From the NCBI RefSeq assembly GCF_002002725.1, contig NZ_MUNW01000059.1, positions 1 through 64,000 of the forward strand: 64,000 bases of DNA, given 5' to 3'. The DNA is from Sinorhizobium sp. A49 (lineage in GTDB: Bacteria > Pseudomonadota > Alphaproteobacteria > Rhizobiales > Rhizobiaceae). The notes under the pieces were generated by a model. It was not told where the DNA came from. It saw only the letters and a list, made by a program, of their open reading frames with translations, and ran no database searches. The position numbers were made by a program, and so were the translations under genes. Shown here one piece after another: positions 25,241 through 33,952 of this stretch. The first letter of the stretch is position 1. Every line of letters begins with the position of its first letter.

Positions 25241-26569
25241 ATGGAAAACGCTGCGCTTCACACCGACGTTTCAGAAGAGCTGCCAAGCCGGCGGGTCTTC
25301 CTGTTCCTGCAAGGTCCGTCATCGCCGATCTTCCGTAAGATCGCCAACTGCCTGGAGAGCTACGGGCACACCTGTCTGCGGATAAACCTCAACGTCGGCG
25401 ACCAGATCACTTGGTGGCGCAAGGGCGCATCCAACTATCGCGGAACATTTGCGGGCTGGCCCGCCTACCTTGAGCAGTTCATTCGCGACCGCAAGGTGAC
25501 CGACATGATCCTGCTCGGCGAGGAGCGCCCTTACCATCAGGCCGCGACCGCCGTCGCGCGACGGGCCGGGGTCGCAATTGCCATCGTCGAGATGGGCTAC
25601 CTCAGGCCTGACTGGCTGACGCTGGAGCGCGACGGCATGTCGTCGAACTCCCACTTTCCCGCCGACGCCGCCCATATCGTCGATGCTGCGAAGACCCTGC
25701 CGGAGCCGGATTGGCGCAAGCACTACAGCCAGACCTTTGTGGCCGATGCGAGCTACGACCTTCTCTACAACCTGCCCAATGTCTTCCTGTGGTTTCTCTT
25801 TCCGCATTACCGCCGCCACGCGATCTTTCATCCGCTTGCCGAATATGCCGGCTGGATCCGCCGCCTTGTCGCCGGCAAACGGCGAAGTGCGCGAGCCGAT
25901 GAGACCGTGCGTGCGCTGCTATCGGATAGCGTGCCCTATTTCGTCTATCCGCTGCAGCTCGAAACCGATTTCCAGCTGCGCGCGCACTCGCCGTTCCATA
26001 GCCAGAAGGACGCGATTGACGAGGTCATGACCTCGTTTGCAGCCCATTCGGTTGCGGACACCAGACTGGTCTTCAAGGTTCACCCCCTCGACAACGACCT
26101 GATTGGCTGGCGCAATTTCATCGAAGCCAAGGCGGCGGCGCTCGGGCTGGCCGGGCGCGTGTTCTATCTGGATGGCGGTAATCTGGATGTGCTGGCAGAG
26201 GCCAGCTCGGGCATGGTCACAGTCAATTCGACCGCGGGTCTGCATGCGTTGAAACAGGGCCGACCGGTCAAGGTGCTGGGTACCGCGGTATTCGACATCG
26301 CCGGCTTGACGGACCAGCAGCCACTGGACGACTTCTGGCAAGCGCCTGCTGCGCCTGACGCCGAGGTAAGCACTGCCATGTTCCGGCTGCTTGCCGCCTC
26401 GATCCAGGTTCGTGGCAACTTCTATTCGAAAGCAGGAACCGATGCCGGTGCGCAGGCGATCGCCGAGCGCCTGCACGAGAACATGGTCAATCAGCCGGGC
26501 GCCTATATTGATCCGCCTCCACGGCGCAAGCCGCAGAAAAAACAACGGCCAGCCTCGCTATCCGCTTAG
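25241..26569 (+). CDS. rkpJ: KpsS-like capsule polysaccharide protein RkpJ
   Basis: 442 residues, cytosolic. It belongs to the capsule polysaccharide biosynthesis/export family (KpsS/KpsC, LipB): RVFLFLQGPSSPIFRKIANCLE at the N-terminus and the donor-site block DTRLVFKVHPLDND (near 270) followed by VTVNSTAGLHALKQGRPV (near 325). KpsS and KpsC of E. coli are Kdo transferases that build the poly-Kdo linker on the lipid terminus of the capsule. By analogy RkpJ should add Kdo to the lipid acceptor made by the upstream genes. The start lies 13 bases after rkpI. The basic C-terminus (RRKPQKKQR) is unusual. Last gene of the operon, convergent with kpsF. Confidence 0.9.
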   Translation: MENAALHTDVSEELPSRRVFLFLQGPSSPIFRKIANCLESYGHTCLRINLNVGDQITWWRKGASNYRGTFAGWPAYLEQFIRDRKVTDMILLGEERPYHQAATAVARRAGVAIAIVEMGYLRPDWLTLERDGMSSNSHFPADAAHIVDAAKTLPEPDWRKHYSQTFVADASYDLLYNLPNVFLWFLFPHYRRHAIFHPLAEYAGWIRRLVAGKRRSARADETVRALLSDSVPYFVYPLQLETDFQLRAHSPFHSQKDAIDEVMTSFAAHSVADTRLVFKVHPLDNDLIGWRNFIEAKAAALGLAGRVFYLDGGNLDVLAEASSGMVTVNSTAGLHALKQGRPVKVLGTAVFDIAGLTDQQPLDDFWQAPAAPDAEVSTAMFRLLAASIQVRGNFYSKAGTDAGAQAIAERLHENMVNQPGAYIDPPPRRKPQKKQRPASLSA

Positions 26570-26602
26570 CCCAGCCGTCAGGGATCAAAACGTTTCCAGG
26601 GA

Positions 26603-27613
26603 TCAGGCCACGCCTGCGCGCAGCAGGTCGTGAATATGCAGGATGCCGACGGGGAGACCGTCCTCATCGACCAGGAACAGCACGGTCACCTTGTGATCCT
26701 GCATGAACTCCATCGCACCGCTTGCCAGAACATCGCCCCTGATGACGCGGGGGTTGCGCGACATCACCGCCTCGACGGTCTGCGCAAGCAGATCGCCCGA
26801 CATGTGGCGACGAAGGTCGCCGTCGGTGATGACGCCAGCAAGCTTGCCGTCCTCGTCGACAATGCCGACGACGCCAAACCCCTTGGAAGACATTTCGATG
26901 ACCGCTTCGCTCATCGGGTGACCGACGCTCAGGAGCGGCACCTGTTCGCCCACATGCGCCAGTTCGCGCACGAGGCGCAACTGTGCGCCGAGCTTGCCGC
27001 CGGGATGGAACGTCTTGAAATCTTCGGCCGAGAAACCGCGGCGCTCGAGCAGAGCAATGGCGAGCGCATCGCCGACCGCAAGCTGCAACATGGCCGAGGT
27101 GGTCGGCGCCAGCCCATGCGGACAGGCCTCTTGAACCTTCGGCAGAACGATCGGCACTTCGGAGTTGCGGGCCAGCACGCTATCGCGGTTGGACGAGATC
27201 GAAACGATCGGCACCTTGAAGCGCTTGGCATAGGTGAGCATGTTGGCGAGTTCCGCCGTCTCGCCCGACCAGGAGAGCAGGATCAGCACATCCTGCGACG
27301 TCACCATGCCGAGATCGCCGTGGCTGGCCTCGGTCGGGTGGACGAAATAGGCCGATGTGCCTGTCGACGCCATGGTCGCAGCCATCTTGCGGCCAATATG
27401 CCCGCTTTTGCCGATACCGGAAACGACAACGCGGCCCTGGCTTTCGCCGATGAGTTCGATCGCCTCGACCATGCTTTGGGCAAACGCCGTATCGGCGCCG
27501 AGGTGATCGGCGAGCGCCTTGATGCCGGCCATCGCCGTCGTCAAAGTCCGGCCGACCGACTCCAATGCAGCCAAACCGCGTCGCTCATCTGCTGATGCGT
27601 GTCTCAAACCCAT
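26603..27613 (-). CDS. kpsF: Arabinose-5-phosphate isomerase (KpsF/KdsD)
   Basis: 336 residues from the ATG at 27613, which follows GGGAATGGAAACACC; an upstream in-frame start would add 30 unlikely residues. An N-terminal SIS sugar-isomerase domain (VVSGIGKSGHIGRKMAATMASTG, then LLSWSGETAELANML) is followed by two CBS domains (about 210-265 and 275-330). It isomerises ribulose 5-phosphate to arabinose 5-phosphate, the first committed step to Kdo. Its position next to rkpJ, facing it, matches kpsF3 of Sinorhizobium. It presumably supplies Kdo for the capsule in addition to a housekeeping isomerase elsewhere. Confidence 0.93.
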   Translation of the reverse strand: MGLRHASADERRGLAALESVGRTLTTAMAGIKALADHLGADTAFAQSMVEAIELIGESQGRVVVSGIGKSGHIGRKMAATMASTGTSAYFVHPTEASHGDLGMVTSQDVLILLSWSGETAELANMLTYAKRFKVPIVSISSNRDSVLARNSEVPIVLPKVQEACPHGLAPTTSAMLQLAVGDALAIALLERRGFSAEDFKTFHPGGKLGAQLRLVRELAHVGEQVPLLSVGHPMSEAVIEMSSKGFGVVGIVDEDGKLAGVITDGDLRRHMSGDLLAQTVEAVMSRNPRVIRGDVLASGAMEFMQDHKVTVLFLVDEDGLPVGILHIHDLLRAGVA

Positions 27614-27758
27614 GGTGTTTCCATTCCCGCAAAGACGTTTGCGCCGGCTAGAAGCGGCGTTTCTCAGACCTATTGCAGGCAGATAGGCGCTTTTTCTTGG
27701 CAAACCAAGCCGAAGTCATCGAGTTTCGGCAGGAAATCCCGCAAAGACGACGTTTTCG

Positions 27759-28214
27759 TCAGCCGACGCGCTTTTCTTCCGGCGCTTCGAGCGGCATCGA
27801 CTTGTCGGCCGCAAACTCTTCAAGCGTCATGGAATCGAGAATCGAGGCAACCGCGTCGCGCACGGTCGTCATCGAGACGCGGACCTGACAGGTCTCGGGA
27901 TCGTTGCAATCCTCGCAGACCTCATAGGCCGTGCGGCTGGCACAGCGGATCGGCGCGAGCGGGCCGTCAAGCGTGCGGATGACATGGCCGATGCGAATTT
28001 CTGCTGCCGGGCGCGACAGCGAATAGCCGCCACCGGGCCCCTTTTTCGAGCGCAGCATGCCGGCATTGCGCAATTCGAGCAGAATCGTGTCCAGGAACTT
28101 CTTCGGGATGTTGTTGCGCTGGGCGATCTCGGTGATGAAAGCCGTCTCTCCGGGCTCCAGTCGCGCAAGGTCGACAAGAGCCTTCAATCCGTACTTTCCC
28201 TTCTTCGTCAGCAT
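27759..28214 (-). CDS. Rrf2-family transcriptional regulator, cysteine-rich
   Basis: 151 residues from MLTKKGKYGLKALVDLARL, the usual Rrf2 start. A winged helix-turn-helix occupies residues 1-60 and the wing GPGGGYSLSRP lies near 60-70. Four cysteines in the C-terminal half (C91, C100, C103, C109) resemble the Fe-S binding pattern of IscR/NsrR-type members, so it may sense iron-sulfur status, oxidative or nitrosative stress. The target is unknown. It is not in an isc or suf operon here; a small conserved gene lies upstream on the same strand. The ribosome binding site AGGGGA is 11 bases from the ATG. Confidence 0.88.
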   Translation of the reverse strand: MLTKKGKYGLKALVDLARLEPGETAFITEIAQRNNIPKKFLDTILLELRNAGMLRSKKGPGGGYSLSRPAAEIRIGHVIRTLDGPLAPIRCASRTAYEVCEDCNDPETCQVRVSMTTVRDAVASILDSMTLEEFAADKSMPLEAPEEKRVG

Positions 28215-28388
28215 TCCGGCAAGCTTCCCCTGCGGGCCCCTCAAAAACGGGGAATCATCCGCGCAAACGCAATCGTGTTTTTGGCATAGCACAAGAAACG
28301 TGCGGCCAACACACAATTGTGGCGCGGAATCAACGCAAAACCTGGTCTTTAGGCTTGCCCGACATGCGGGATACGGTCGCTGTCAGCA

Positions 28389-28601
28389 CTACGCCGCGGC
28401 CGCATCACCATGACGCTCGGTTGGCATCGTCTGGCGGGCGAGCAGATGGCGGATGGCCGCGCGGGCTTCGTCAGCCGAGCGGAACCGCTGCGCGTCCAGA
28501 TCCCAGACGTGATACTTGACTGCGAGAAACTTGAAACGTCCCTCGTCCGGGACGACGACCCCGACGGCTTCGCCGCCATATTCGATAACCTGCTTGCTCA
28601 T
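28389..28601 (-). CDS. Conserved small hypothetical protein, 70 aa
   Basis: MSKQVIEYGGEAVGVVVPDE and a following KFLAVKYHVWDLDAQRF strand pattern suggest a compact beta-rich protein. The C-terminal helix (SADEARAAIRHLL) is followed by a loose tail. AAGGAG stands nine bases before the ATG. I believe similar proteins occur in other rhizobia, but no function is known to me. It lies upstream of the Rrf2 regulator on the same strand with a 174-base gap, so cotranscription is uncertain. Confidence 0.75.
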   Translation of the reverse strand: MSKQVIEYGGEAVGVVVPDEGRFKFLAVKYHVWDLDAQRFRSADEARAAIRHLLARQTMPTERHGDAAAA

Positions 28602-28950
28602 GCAAATAACGCTCCTTCCACACCAGAAGGCGCGGACATTTCAATTTCGGCAAAGGATGAATTTCGAGAGTTCGAGGATCACATTCGGCAGAGGCGAATG
28701 TGACGTTTCTTCACTGTTGCACGACAATGGGAACGCGTGCCGAAGAAGGCGGCAATCGAGACGGTTTCGGACATGTCACACTCCTTTGGCTTGGTCCGGC
28801 ATCGCAATGCCGGAGCGGTTCATGAACAACCGTGAGGCGGACTCGCCCGCGTCACAGTGCTGCAAACTAGAATAATCTACCAATTCCGTCAATTAAAAAG
28901 ACGATGTCGCGAAAAACATTTCTCAACCCATCAAATTTTAGGGGGTACAG

Positions 28951-29034
28951 ATGCAATATCCGTTCTCCCGATCCGAAACCGGAGGCCCTCACTATCTAGG
29001 AAGCGTCGAATCAACCTGCAAGGTACGAGGGTGA
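28951..29034 (+). CDS. Possible 27-residue peptide with strong ribosome binding site
   Basis: MQYPFSRSETGGPHYLGSVE plus seven further residues. AGGGGG stands six bases before the ATG, a better ribosome binding site than most genes nearby. The peptide has no membrane segment and no recognisable motif. It lies in a 509-base spacer (28602-29110) that otherwise holds only the secDF terminator. It could be a leader ORF, a small protein or chance. Confidence 0.3.
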   Translation: MQYPFSRSETGGPHYLGSVESTCKVRG

Positions 29035-29055
29035 TAAAGACAGCACTTTCGGACA

Positions 29056-29083
29056 AAAAAGGGGCGGCCCATAAGACCGCCCC
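29056..29083 (-). terminator. Terminator of secDF
   Basis: GGGGCGG...CCGCCCC arms (29061-29067 / 29077-29083). On the minus strand the hairpin runs into CCTTTTTTG. It lies about 27 bases after the secDF stop. Confidence 0.9.
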
Positions 29084-29110
29084 TTCACATTTTGTATCTT
29101 CACCTCTGGA

Positions 29111-31651
29111 TCAGGCCGCCGGTGCTCCCGGCTGCGTGGTTCCGGTGCCTGTACGGGTCGCCTCGCGATCCTTCCACCAGCGATTGAGGAAGAGCAGGAT
29201 CGGGCCACCGATGTAGATCGACGACGTCGTCGCGACGATGACGCCGAAGATCATCGGCCAGGCGAAGCTCTTGACGGCATCGCCACCCCAGATCGCCATC
29301 GGCACCAGCGACAGCGCCGTGGCCATCGAGGTGAAGATGCATCGTGCGATTACCTGGTTGATGCTCATGTCGATGAGGTCGGAGAACGGCATCGACTTGT
29401 ACTTGCGCAGGTTCTCACGCATGCGGTCATAGACCACGACCTTGTCGTTGACGGAGTAACCGATCATCGTCAGCAGCGCGGCAATGGCCGTCAGGTTGAA
29501 GTCGATGCCGGTGAGCGCGAAGAAGCCGATCGTCTTGGTGATGTCGAGCAGCAGAACTGCGATCGCGCCGACGGCGAAGTGCCATTCGAAGCGGAACCAG
29601 ATGTAGAGCAGGATCGCCACCATCGCGAGACCGACGGCAAGGAAGCCCGAACGCGCCAGTTCCGTGCTGATCGTCGGGCCGACGACTTCCGTCCGCTCGA
29701 AAGTCACATCAGGAATGGTCTGGACGGCTGCATCCTTGATCTTGTTCAGGGCTACCGTCTGCTCCTGCTCCCCGCCGGGCTGGCGCTGAACGCGGATCAG
29801 GACCGACTTGTCCTCGCCGAATTCCTGTAGCGCCACCTCACCGATGTTGAGCGACTCCAGGCCATGGCGCAACGCCGGCAGATCGAGCGTCTGCTTGGAT
29901 GTCGCTTCTACCTGGATACCACCGACGAAGTCGATGCCGTAGTTGAGGCCGGGCGTGAAGAACAACACGACCGAACTCACCGACAGAAAGGCCGACATGC
30001 CGATGGCAACAAAACGACCCTTCATGAAGGAGAAGCTCGGCAGCTTCGGCACGCGGCCGAAGAGCGAGGGGATCTCGAGTTTCTTCATCTTCCGGCGGAC
30101 GACGACTTCGCGCATCATCAGGCGCACGACGGTGACCGACGTGAACATCGAGATGACGATGCCGAGCATCATGGTGACCGCGAAACCCTTGACCGGTCCG
30201 GAGCCGAACGCAAACAGCAGCACGGTGCCCGAAAGCGTGGTGACGTTGGAGTCGATGATCGTTGCATAAGCCTTGTTGAAGCCGATATCGAGCGCCTTCA
30301 TGGCGCCGGCGCCGCCCTCGGTTTCTTCCCGAATACGGGCATTGATCAGAATGTTGGCATCAACCGCCATGCCGATCCCGAGAATGATACCGGCGATGCC
30401 GGGGAGTGTCAGGGTCGAGCCGAGCATTGCGAGCACCCCGACCGTCAAGATGGTGTGCAGCACCAGGCCGACATTGGCAATCATGCCCCATGCGCCGTAG
30501 AGCACGACCATGAGGGCAACGACGAGGGCGAAACCGACAAGACCGGTGAAGATGCCCATACGGATGGAATCGCTACCGAGGTTCGGGCCGACGGAGCGTT
30601 CTTCAATCACTGTCAGCGGTGCCGGCAGCGCGCCCGAGCGCAGAAGCGCCGAGAGAACGGTTGCTTCCTGCGCGGTGAAGTTACCGCTGATCTGGCCGTT
30701 GCCGCCGATGATCGGTTCGCGGATGACGGGCGCGGTCAGGACCTTGCCGTCGAGCACGATCGCGAAGGGGCGGCCGACATTGTCGCGGGTGATTTCGGCA
30801 AACTGCCGGGCGCCGAGCGAATCGAAGGTGAACGAGACGATCGGCTCGTTGGTGCGCTGATCGAAGCCGGCCTTGGAATCGGCCAATCGCTCGCCGGAGA
30901 TGGCGATGCGGCTTTCGACCGGATACTTGTTGCCGTCGTTGGCACCGGGAAGAATATCGACACCGCGCGGTGCCGGCTGGGTCACATCCACGGTCTGGTC
31001 GAGCATGTGGAAGCTCATCTGGGCAGTCGAGCCCAGGAGCTGGCGCAGCCCGGTCGGATCCTGCAGACCCGGAAGCTGAACGAGAATGCGGTTGGAGCCG
31101 ACGCGCTGGATCAACGGCTCGGCCACGCCGACCGTATCGACACGACGGCGGATAATCTCGAGGCTCTGTTCCACCGCCTTGGTCATGCGGTCGTTGAGGC
31201 CGGCCTCGGTCATCGCCAGGGTAATGTTACCGCCGTTTTCGGTCACTTCGACGTCGGAAGCCTCGCCGCCGAAACCAAGTGTGCCGACGGGTGCCGCGAG
31301 CTCCTTGAGCTTGGGCAGCGCCTTTTCGAGGTCAGCCGGATCGTCGATCTTGACAGTGACGGCATCGCCGCTGATGCGTGCCGACGAGGCCGGGATGCGC
31401 TCACCGCGCAGCGCGCGACGGGTGTCGTCGAGCAGGGTTTCAAGCCGTGCCTTGCGCAGACCGGCTGCATCGACTTCAAGCACCAGGTGAGAGCCGCCCT
31501 TCAGGTCGAGACCAAGCGTGACGGGCTTCACCGGCAGCCAGGCACCGAATTGCTCGCGTTGCGCCGGCGAGAGAACGTTTGGCAGCGCCGCCAGGCATCC
31601 GAAGAGGATGACGGCGACATAGGCGATAATCGCCCATTTGGATGTACGCAT
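29111..31651 (-). CDS. secDF: SecD-SecF fusion protein translocase subunit
   Basis: 846 residues from MRTSKWAIIAYVAVILFGCL; an upstream start would add 11 residues. SecD (about 1-520) and SecF (about 545-835) are joined in one chain with about 12 transmembrane helices. Landmarks are the first helix, the D1 motif LGLDLKGGSHLVLEVD, GIILGIGMAVDANILI in SecD TM4-5, and in SecF GLNYGIDFVGGIQVE and IGYSVNDKVVVYDRMREN. The protein uses the proton gradient to complete translocation through SecYEG at the inner membrane. The fusion is common in some alphaproteobacteria and Bacillus, while E. coli has two genes. A strong terminator follows. Confidence 0.96.
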   Translation of the reverse strand: MRTSKWAIIAYVAVILFGCLAALPNVLSPAQREQFGAWLPVKPVTLGLDLKGGSHLVLEVDAAGLRKARLETLLDDTRRALRGERIPASSARISGDAVTVKIDDPADLEKALPKLKELAAPVGTLGFGGEASDVEVTENGGNITLAMTEAGLNDRMTKAVEQSLEIIRRRVDTVGVAEPLIQRVGSNRILVQLPGLQDPTGLRQLLGSTAQMSFHMLDQTVDVTQPAPRGVDILPGANDGNKYPVESRIAISGERLADSKAGFDQRTNEPIVSFTFDSLGARQFAEITRDNVGRPFAIVLDGKVLTAPVIREPIIGGNGQISGNFTAQEATVLSALLRSGALPAPLTVIEERSVGPNLGSDSIRMGIFTGLVGFALVVALMVVLYGAWGMIANVGLVLHTILTVGVLAMLGSTLTLPGIAGIILGIGMAVDANILINARIREETEGGAGAMKALDIGFNKAYATIIDSNVTTLSGTVLLFAFGSGPVKGFAVTMMLGIVISMFTSVTVVRLMMREVVVRRKMKKLEIPSLFGRVPKLPSFSFMKGRFVAIGMSAFLSVSSVVLFFTPGLNYGIDFVGGIQVEATSKQTLDLPALRHGLESLNIGEVALQEFGEDKSVLIRVQRQPGGEQEQTVALNKIKDAAVQTIPDVTFERTEVVGPTISTELARSGFLAVGLAMVAILLYIWFRFEWHFAVGAIAVLLLDITKTIGFFALTGIDFNLTAIAALLTMIGYSVNDKVVVYDRMRENLRKYKSMPFSDLIDMSINQVIARCIFTSMATALSLVPMAIWGGDAVKSFAWPMIFGVIVATTSSIYIGGPILLFLNRWWKDREATRTGTGTTQPGAPAA

Positions 31652-31762
31652 GTTGTGGTTCCAAGAGAGCCTGAGCGGGCGCAAGGCGCGTCGTCAGGAC
31701 TTTGTTTCATCGGGGGCACGAACAGGATTACAAGGATCATCGTGCCCGAATATCGGAAACGA

Positions 31763-32176
31763 TCAGGCGCTCGGAGGCGCGCGGATCTGCGGGCCGCGGT
31801 TCGGTAAACCGTCGGCGAAGGCAACACGCCCGAAAGCGAGTACGTCGCCAGTCGGCTCGAAGGGCACCGCCAGGACCGACGCAAAAAGCATCGGCACCGC
31901 GCCGTCACCGGTCGCGGATTTGGCATCCTTGCGCTCGGCGGTGAAGCGCAGATCCGAAACCGGCGTGGCGCGCGAAATCTGGCGCGCGGCGGGGTGATCC
32001 GAAGGAACGGTGTCAGGCGAGGAGAAATTACCCGCCTGCTGTTCGGCCGAAAGACGCGAGGAAAAGCCCTGGCCGACGACGATCAGCTGCATGGCCATGG
32101 AGGCACAGAACAGCCACAGCACGGCGAATAGCCGGCCGGCAAATCTGCCTCTGTTGCCACCACACACTGGGTCCAT
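31763..32176 (-). CDS. Hypothetical membrane-anchored protein, 137 aa
   Basis: I do not recognise it. From the ATG at 32176 there is a basic N-terminus and one hydrophobic helix (residues 15-32, LFAVLWLFCASMAMQLIVVG), then a polar, proline- and alanine-rich region, ending NRGPQIRAPPSA. This looks like a signal-anchored periplasmic protein. A TTG at 32221 is in frame but lacks a ribosome binding site; a GGAAGGGG purine run sits about 12 bases before the chosen ATG. It is upstream of secDF on the same strand with a 111-base gap, possibly an independent gene. Confidence 0.6.
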   Translation of the reverse strand: MDPVCGGNRGRFAGRLFAVLWLFCASMAMQLIVVGQGFSSRLSAEQQAGNFSSPDTVPSDHPAARQISRATPVSDLRFTAERKDAKSATGDGAVPMLFASVLAVPFEPTGDVLAFGRVAFADGLPNRGPQIRAPPSA

Positions 32177-32347
32177 TCGGGACGCCGCCCCTTCCTCGGC
32201 GCTTGGCGCCTGAAAGTTCAATTCAGCCGGAATGCAGCAGATCTAGCCGAAGATCATGGCCGGAATCGAGCACGAGGCGCTCTTAACACCATTGCGGACG
32301 CGAAATGTCAAATTTCGCGCCGCTCGAACGGTGTCGTGGTTTGCAGT

Positions 32348-33952
32348 TTACGCGGTTGCGCCGGTCGTGGTGACCTGGTGGATCTCGATCAGCGACGGCC
32401 CGTTGCGTGCGCCAGCGTCTACCAGTGCGCGCGGGAGATCGGCGACCGAGACCAGCCTTTCCGCCTCGATGCCATAGGCCTTGGCCGTGAGGATGAAGTC
32501 CGGCGCAGACGGCCTGACACCTTCGGGCGTCACGCCGGTCTCGATCATGTAGGACTCGATCTCCTGGTAGCCGTCATTGTTCCAGACGAGGAAGACCACC
32601 CGCGCCTGAACGTCGACGGCAGAGCCTATTTCGGCGAGCGAGAACTGGAAACCGCCGTCTCCCACAAGGCAGACGACGGGCCGCGACGGGTCGGCCACGG
32701 CAGCACCGACGGCTGCCGGCGGCGCGTAACCGAGCGCGCCATAACCGGTCGCCGAGTTGAACCAGCTGCGCTGGCGCGGCGCATCGCAATAAAGATTGCC
32801 GGCATAGACCGCCTGGGTGGAGTCGCCGACGATGGTGCAGTCCGGCAGCGCCTTGTAGACCGCATCGACCACGGCGATCTCGGCCCGCATCTTGGCCGTC
32901 AGTTCTTTCAGCGCCGCCTTGCGCGCAACTTCGGCGCGGGCGGCTCCATCCTTCGGCGCATGCCCCGGCAAGAAGGCAAGAATGCCCGCCGTCGCCGTCT
33001 TGGCACCGGACAGGATCGAAAGCGCGGCATGCGGCCCGCGGGCGAGCTGTGCCGCATCGATGTCGGTGCGGATCAGATTGCGCAGCACCGGGAACCCGCC
33101 ATCGGCATACATGTCGTAATCGGTCTGTCCCATCTCCGTACCGAGCGCGAGAACAAGATCGGCCTCCTTGAGCAGCGATCGCACCGCCTTGAGGCTCGGG
33201 CTTGCGGGAACCCGCAGCGGACTGCCGGCGAGCATGCCGCGCGCGTTGACCGTGGTGACGACGGGGGCGCCGATCTGTTCGGCAAGCGCCCTGACCTCCG
33301 TCTCGGCGGTAAGCGCACCGCCGCCGCAGATGATGACCGGGCGGGTCGCATCGGCGCAGAGGATGGCTGCGCGTTGCAGCGTCTCGCTGTCGGAGCGCGG
33401 GCGGGTGGCTGAGGCCGAGCGGATCGTCTTCGGCTCGATCCGCGCCGTCATGACATCGGTCGGGATCTCGATATGCACCGGCCCCGGCCGGCCGGACAAA
33501 AGCACCGAGAAAGCCCGGTCGACGACAAAAGGCAGATCGTCCGGATTGAGCAAGGTGTGCGAGTAGAGCGCCAGCGTCTTGATCATGCCGTGCTGGTCGG
33601 GAAGCTCATGCAACAACCCGCGCCCGTGGCCGAGCGAATCGCGGCGGTTGACGCCTGAGATCACCAGCATCGGGATCGAATCCTGCCGCGCCTGCGCCAT
33701 GGCGGTGATCGTGTTGGTCAGACCCGGTCCGGTGATGACAAGGGCGACACCCGGCTTGCCGCTGACGCGGGCGTAGCCGTCGGCCATGAAGCCGGCGCCC
33801 TGTTCATGCCGGGGCGTCACATGGCGGATCTTCGATGCCGCCAGGCCACGATAGAGCTCGACCGTATGCACGCCCGGAATGCCGAAGACCACCTCGACGC
33901 CATTGGCCTCGAGCAGATCGACCAGGGCTTCGCCTACCGTTTTCGTGGTCAT
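32348..33952 (-). CDS. aruI: Thiamine diphosphate enzyme, AruI-like 2-oxoacid decarboxylase
   Basis: 534 residues in the acetolactate synthase/pyruvate decarboxylase family. The N-terminal ThDP domain has GIPGVHTVELYRGL and RHEQGAGFMADGYARVSGKPG, including the conserved glutamate. The C-terminal domain has the ThDP motif G-D-G-G-F-Q-F (near 435) ending in NNDGYQEIE. GIPGVHTVELYRGLA is the form I know from AruI (5-guanidino-2-oxopentanoate decarboxylase) rather than biosynthetic IlvB. The gene overlaps the upstream AruH-like aminotransferase (ATGA), so the pair would deaminate arginine and decarboxylate 2-ketoarginine. A different branched 2-oxoacid as substrate cannot be excluded. Confidence 0.8.
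   Translation of the reverse strand: MTTKTVGEALVDLLEANGVEVVFGIPGVHTVELYRGLAASKIRHVTPRHEQGAGFMADGYARVSGKPGVALVITGPGLTNTITAMAQARQDSIPMLVISGVNRRDSLGHGRGLLHELPDQHGMIKTLALYSHTLLNPDDLPFVVDRAFSVLLSGRPGPVHIEIPTDVMTARIEPKTIRSASATRPRSDSETLQRAAILCADATRPVIICGGGALTAETEVRALAEQIGAPVVTTVNARGMLAGSPLRVPASPSLKAVRSLLKEADLVLALGTEMGQTDYDMYADGGFPVLRNLIRTDIDAAQLARGPHAALSILSGAKTATAGILAFLPGHAPKDGAARAEVARKAALKELTAKMRAEIAVVDAVYKALPDCTIVGDSTQAVYAGNLYCDAPRQRSWFNSATGYGALGYAPPAAVGAAVADPSRPVVCLVGDGGFQFSLAEIGSAVDVQARVVFLVWNNDGYQEIESYMIETGVTPEGVRPSAPDFILTAKAYGIEAERLVSVADLPRALVDAGARNGPSLIEIHQVTTTGATA

Noticed and set aside
29864-31807. 647-codon open frame antisense to secDF
   Set aside because: Composition is His/Asp/Arg-rich with no fold; SecDF on the other strand is unambiguous.
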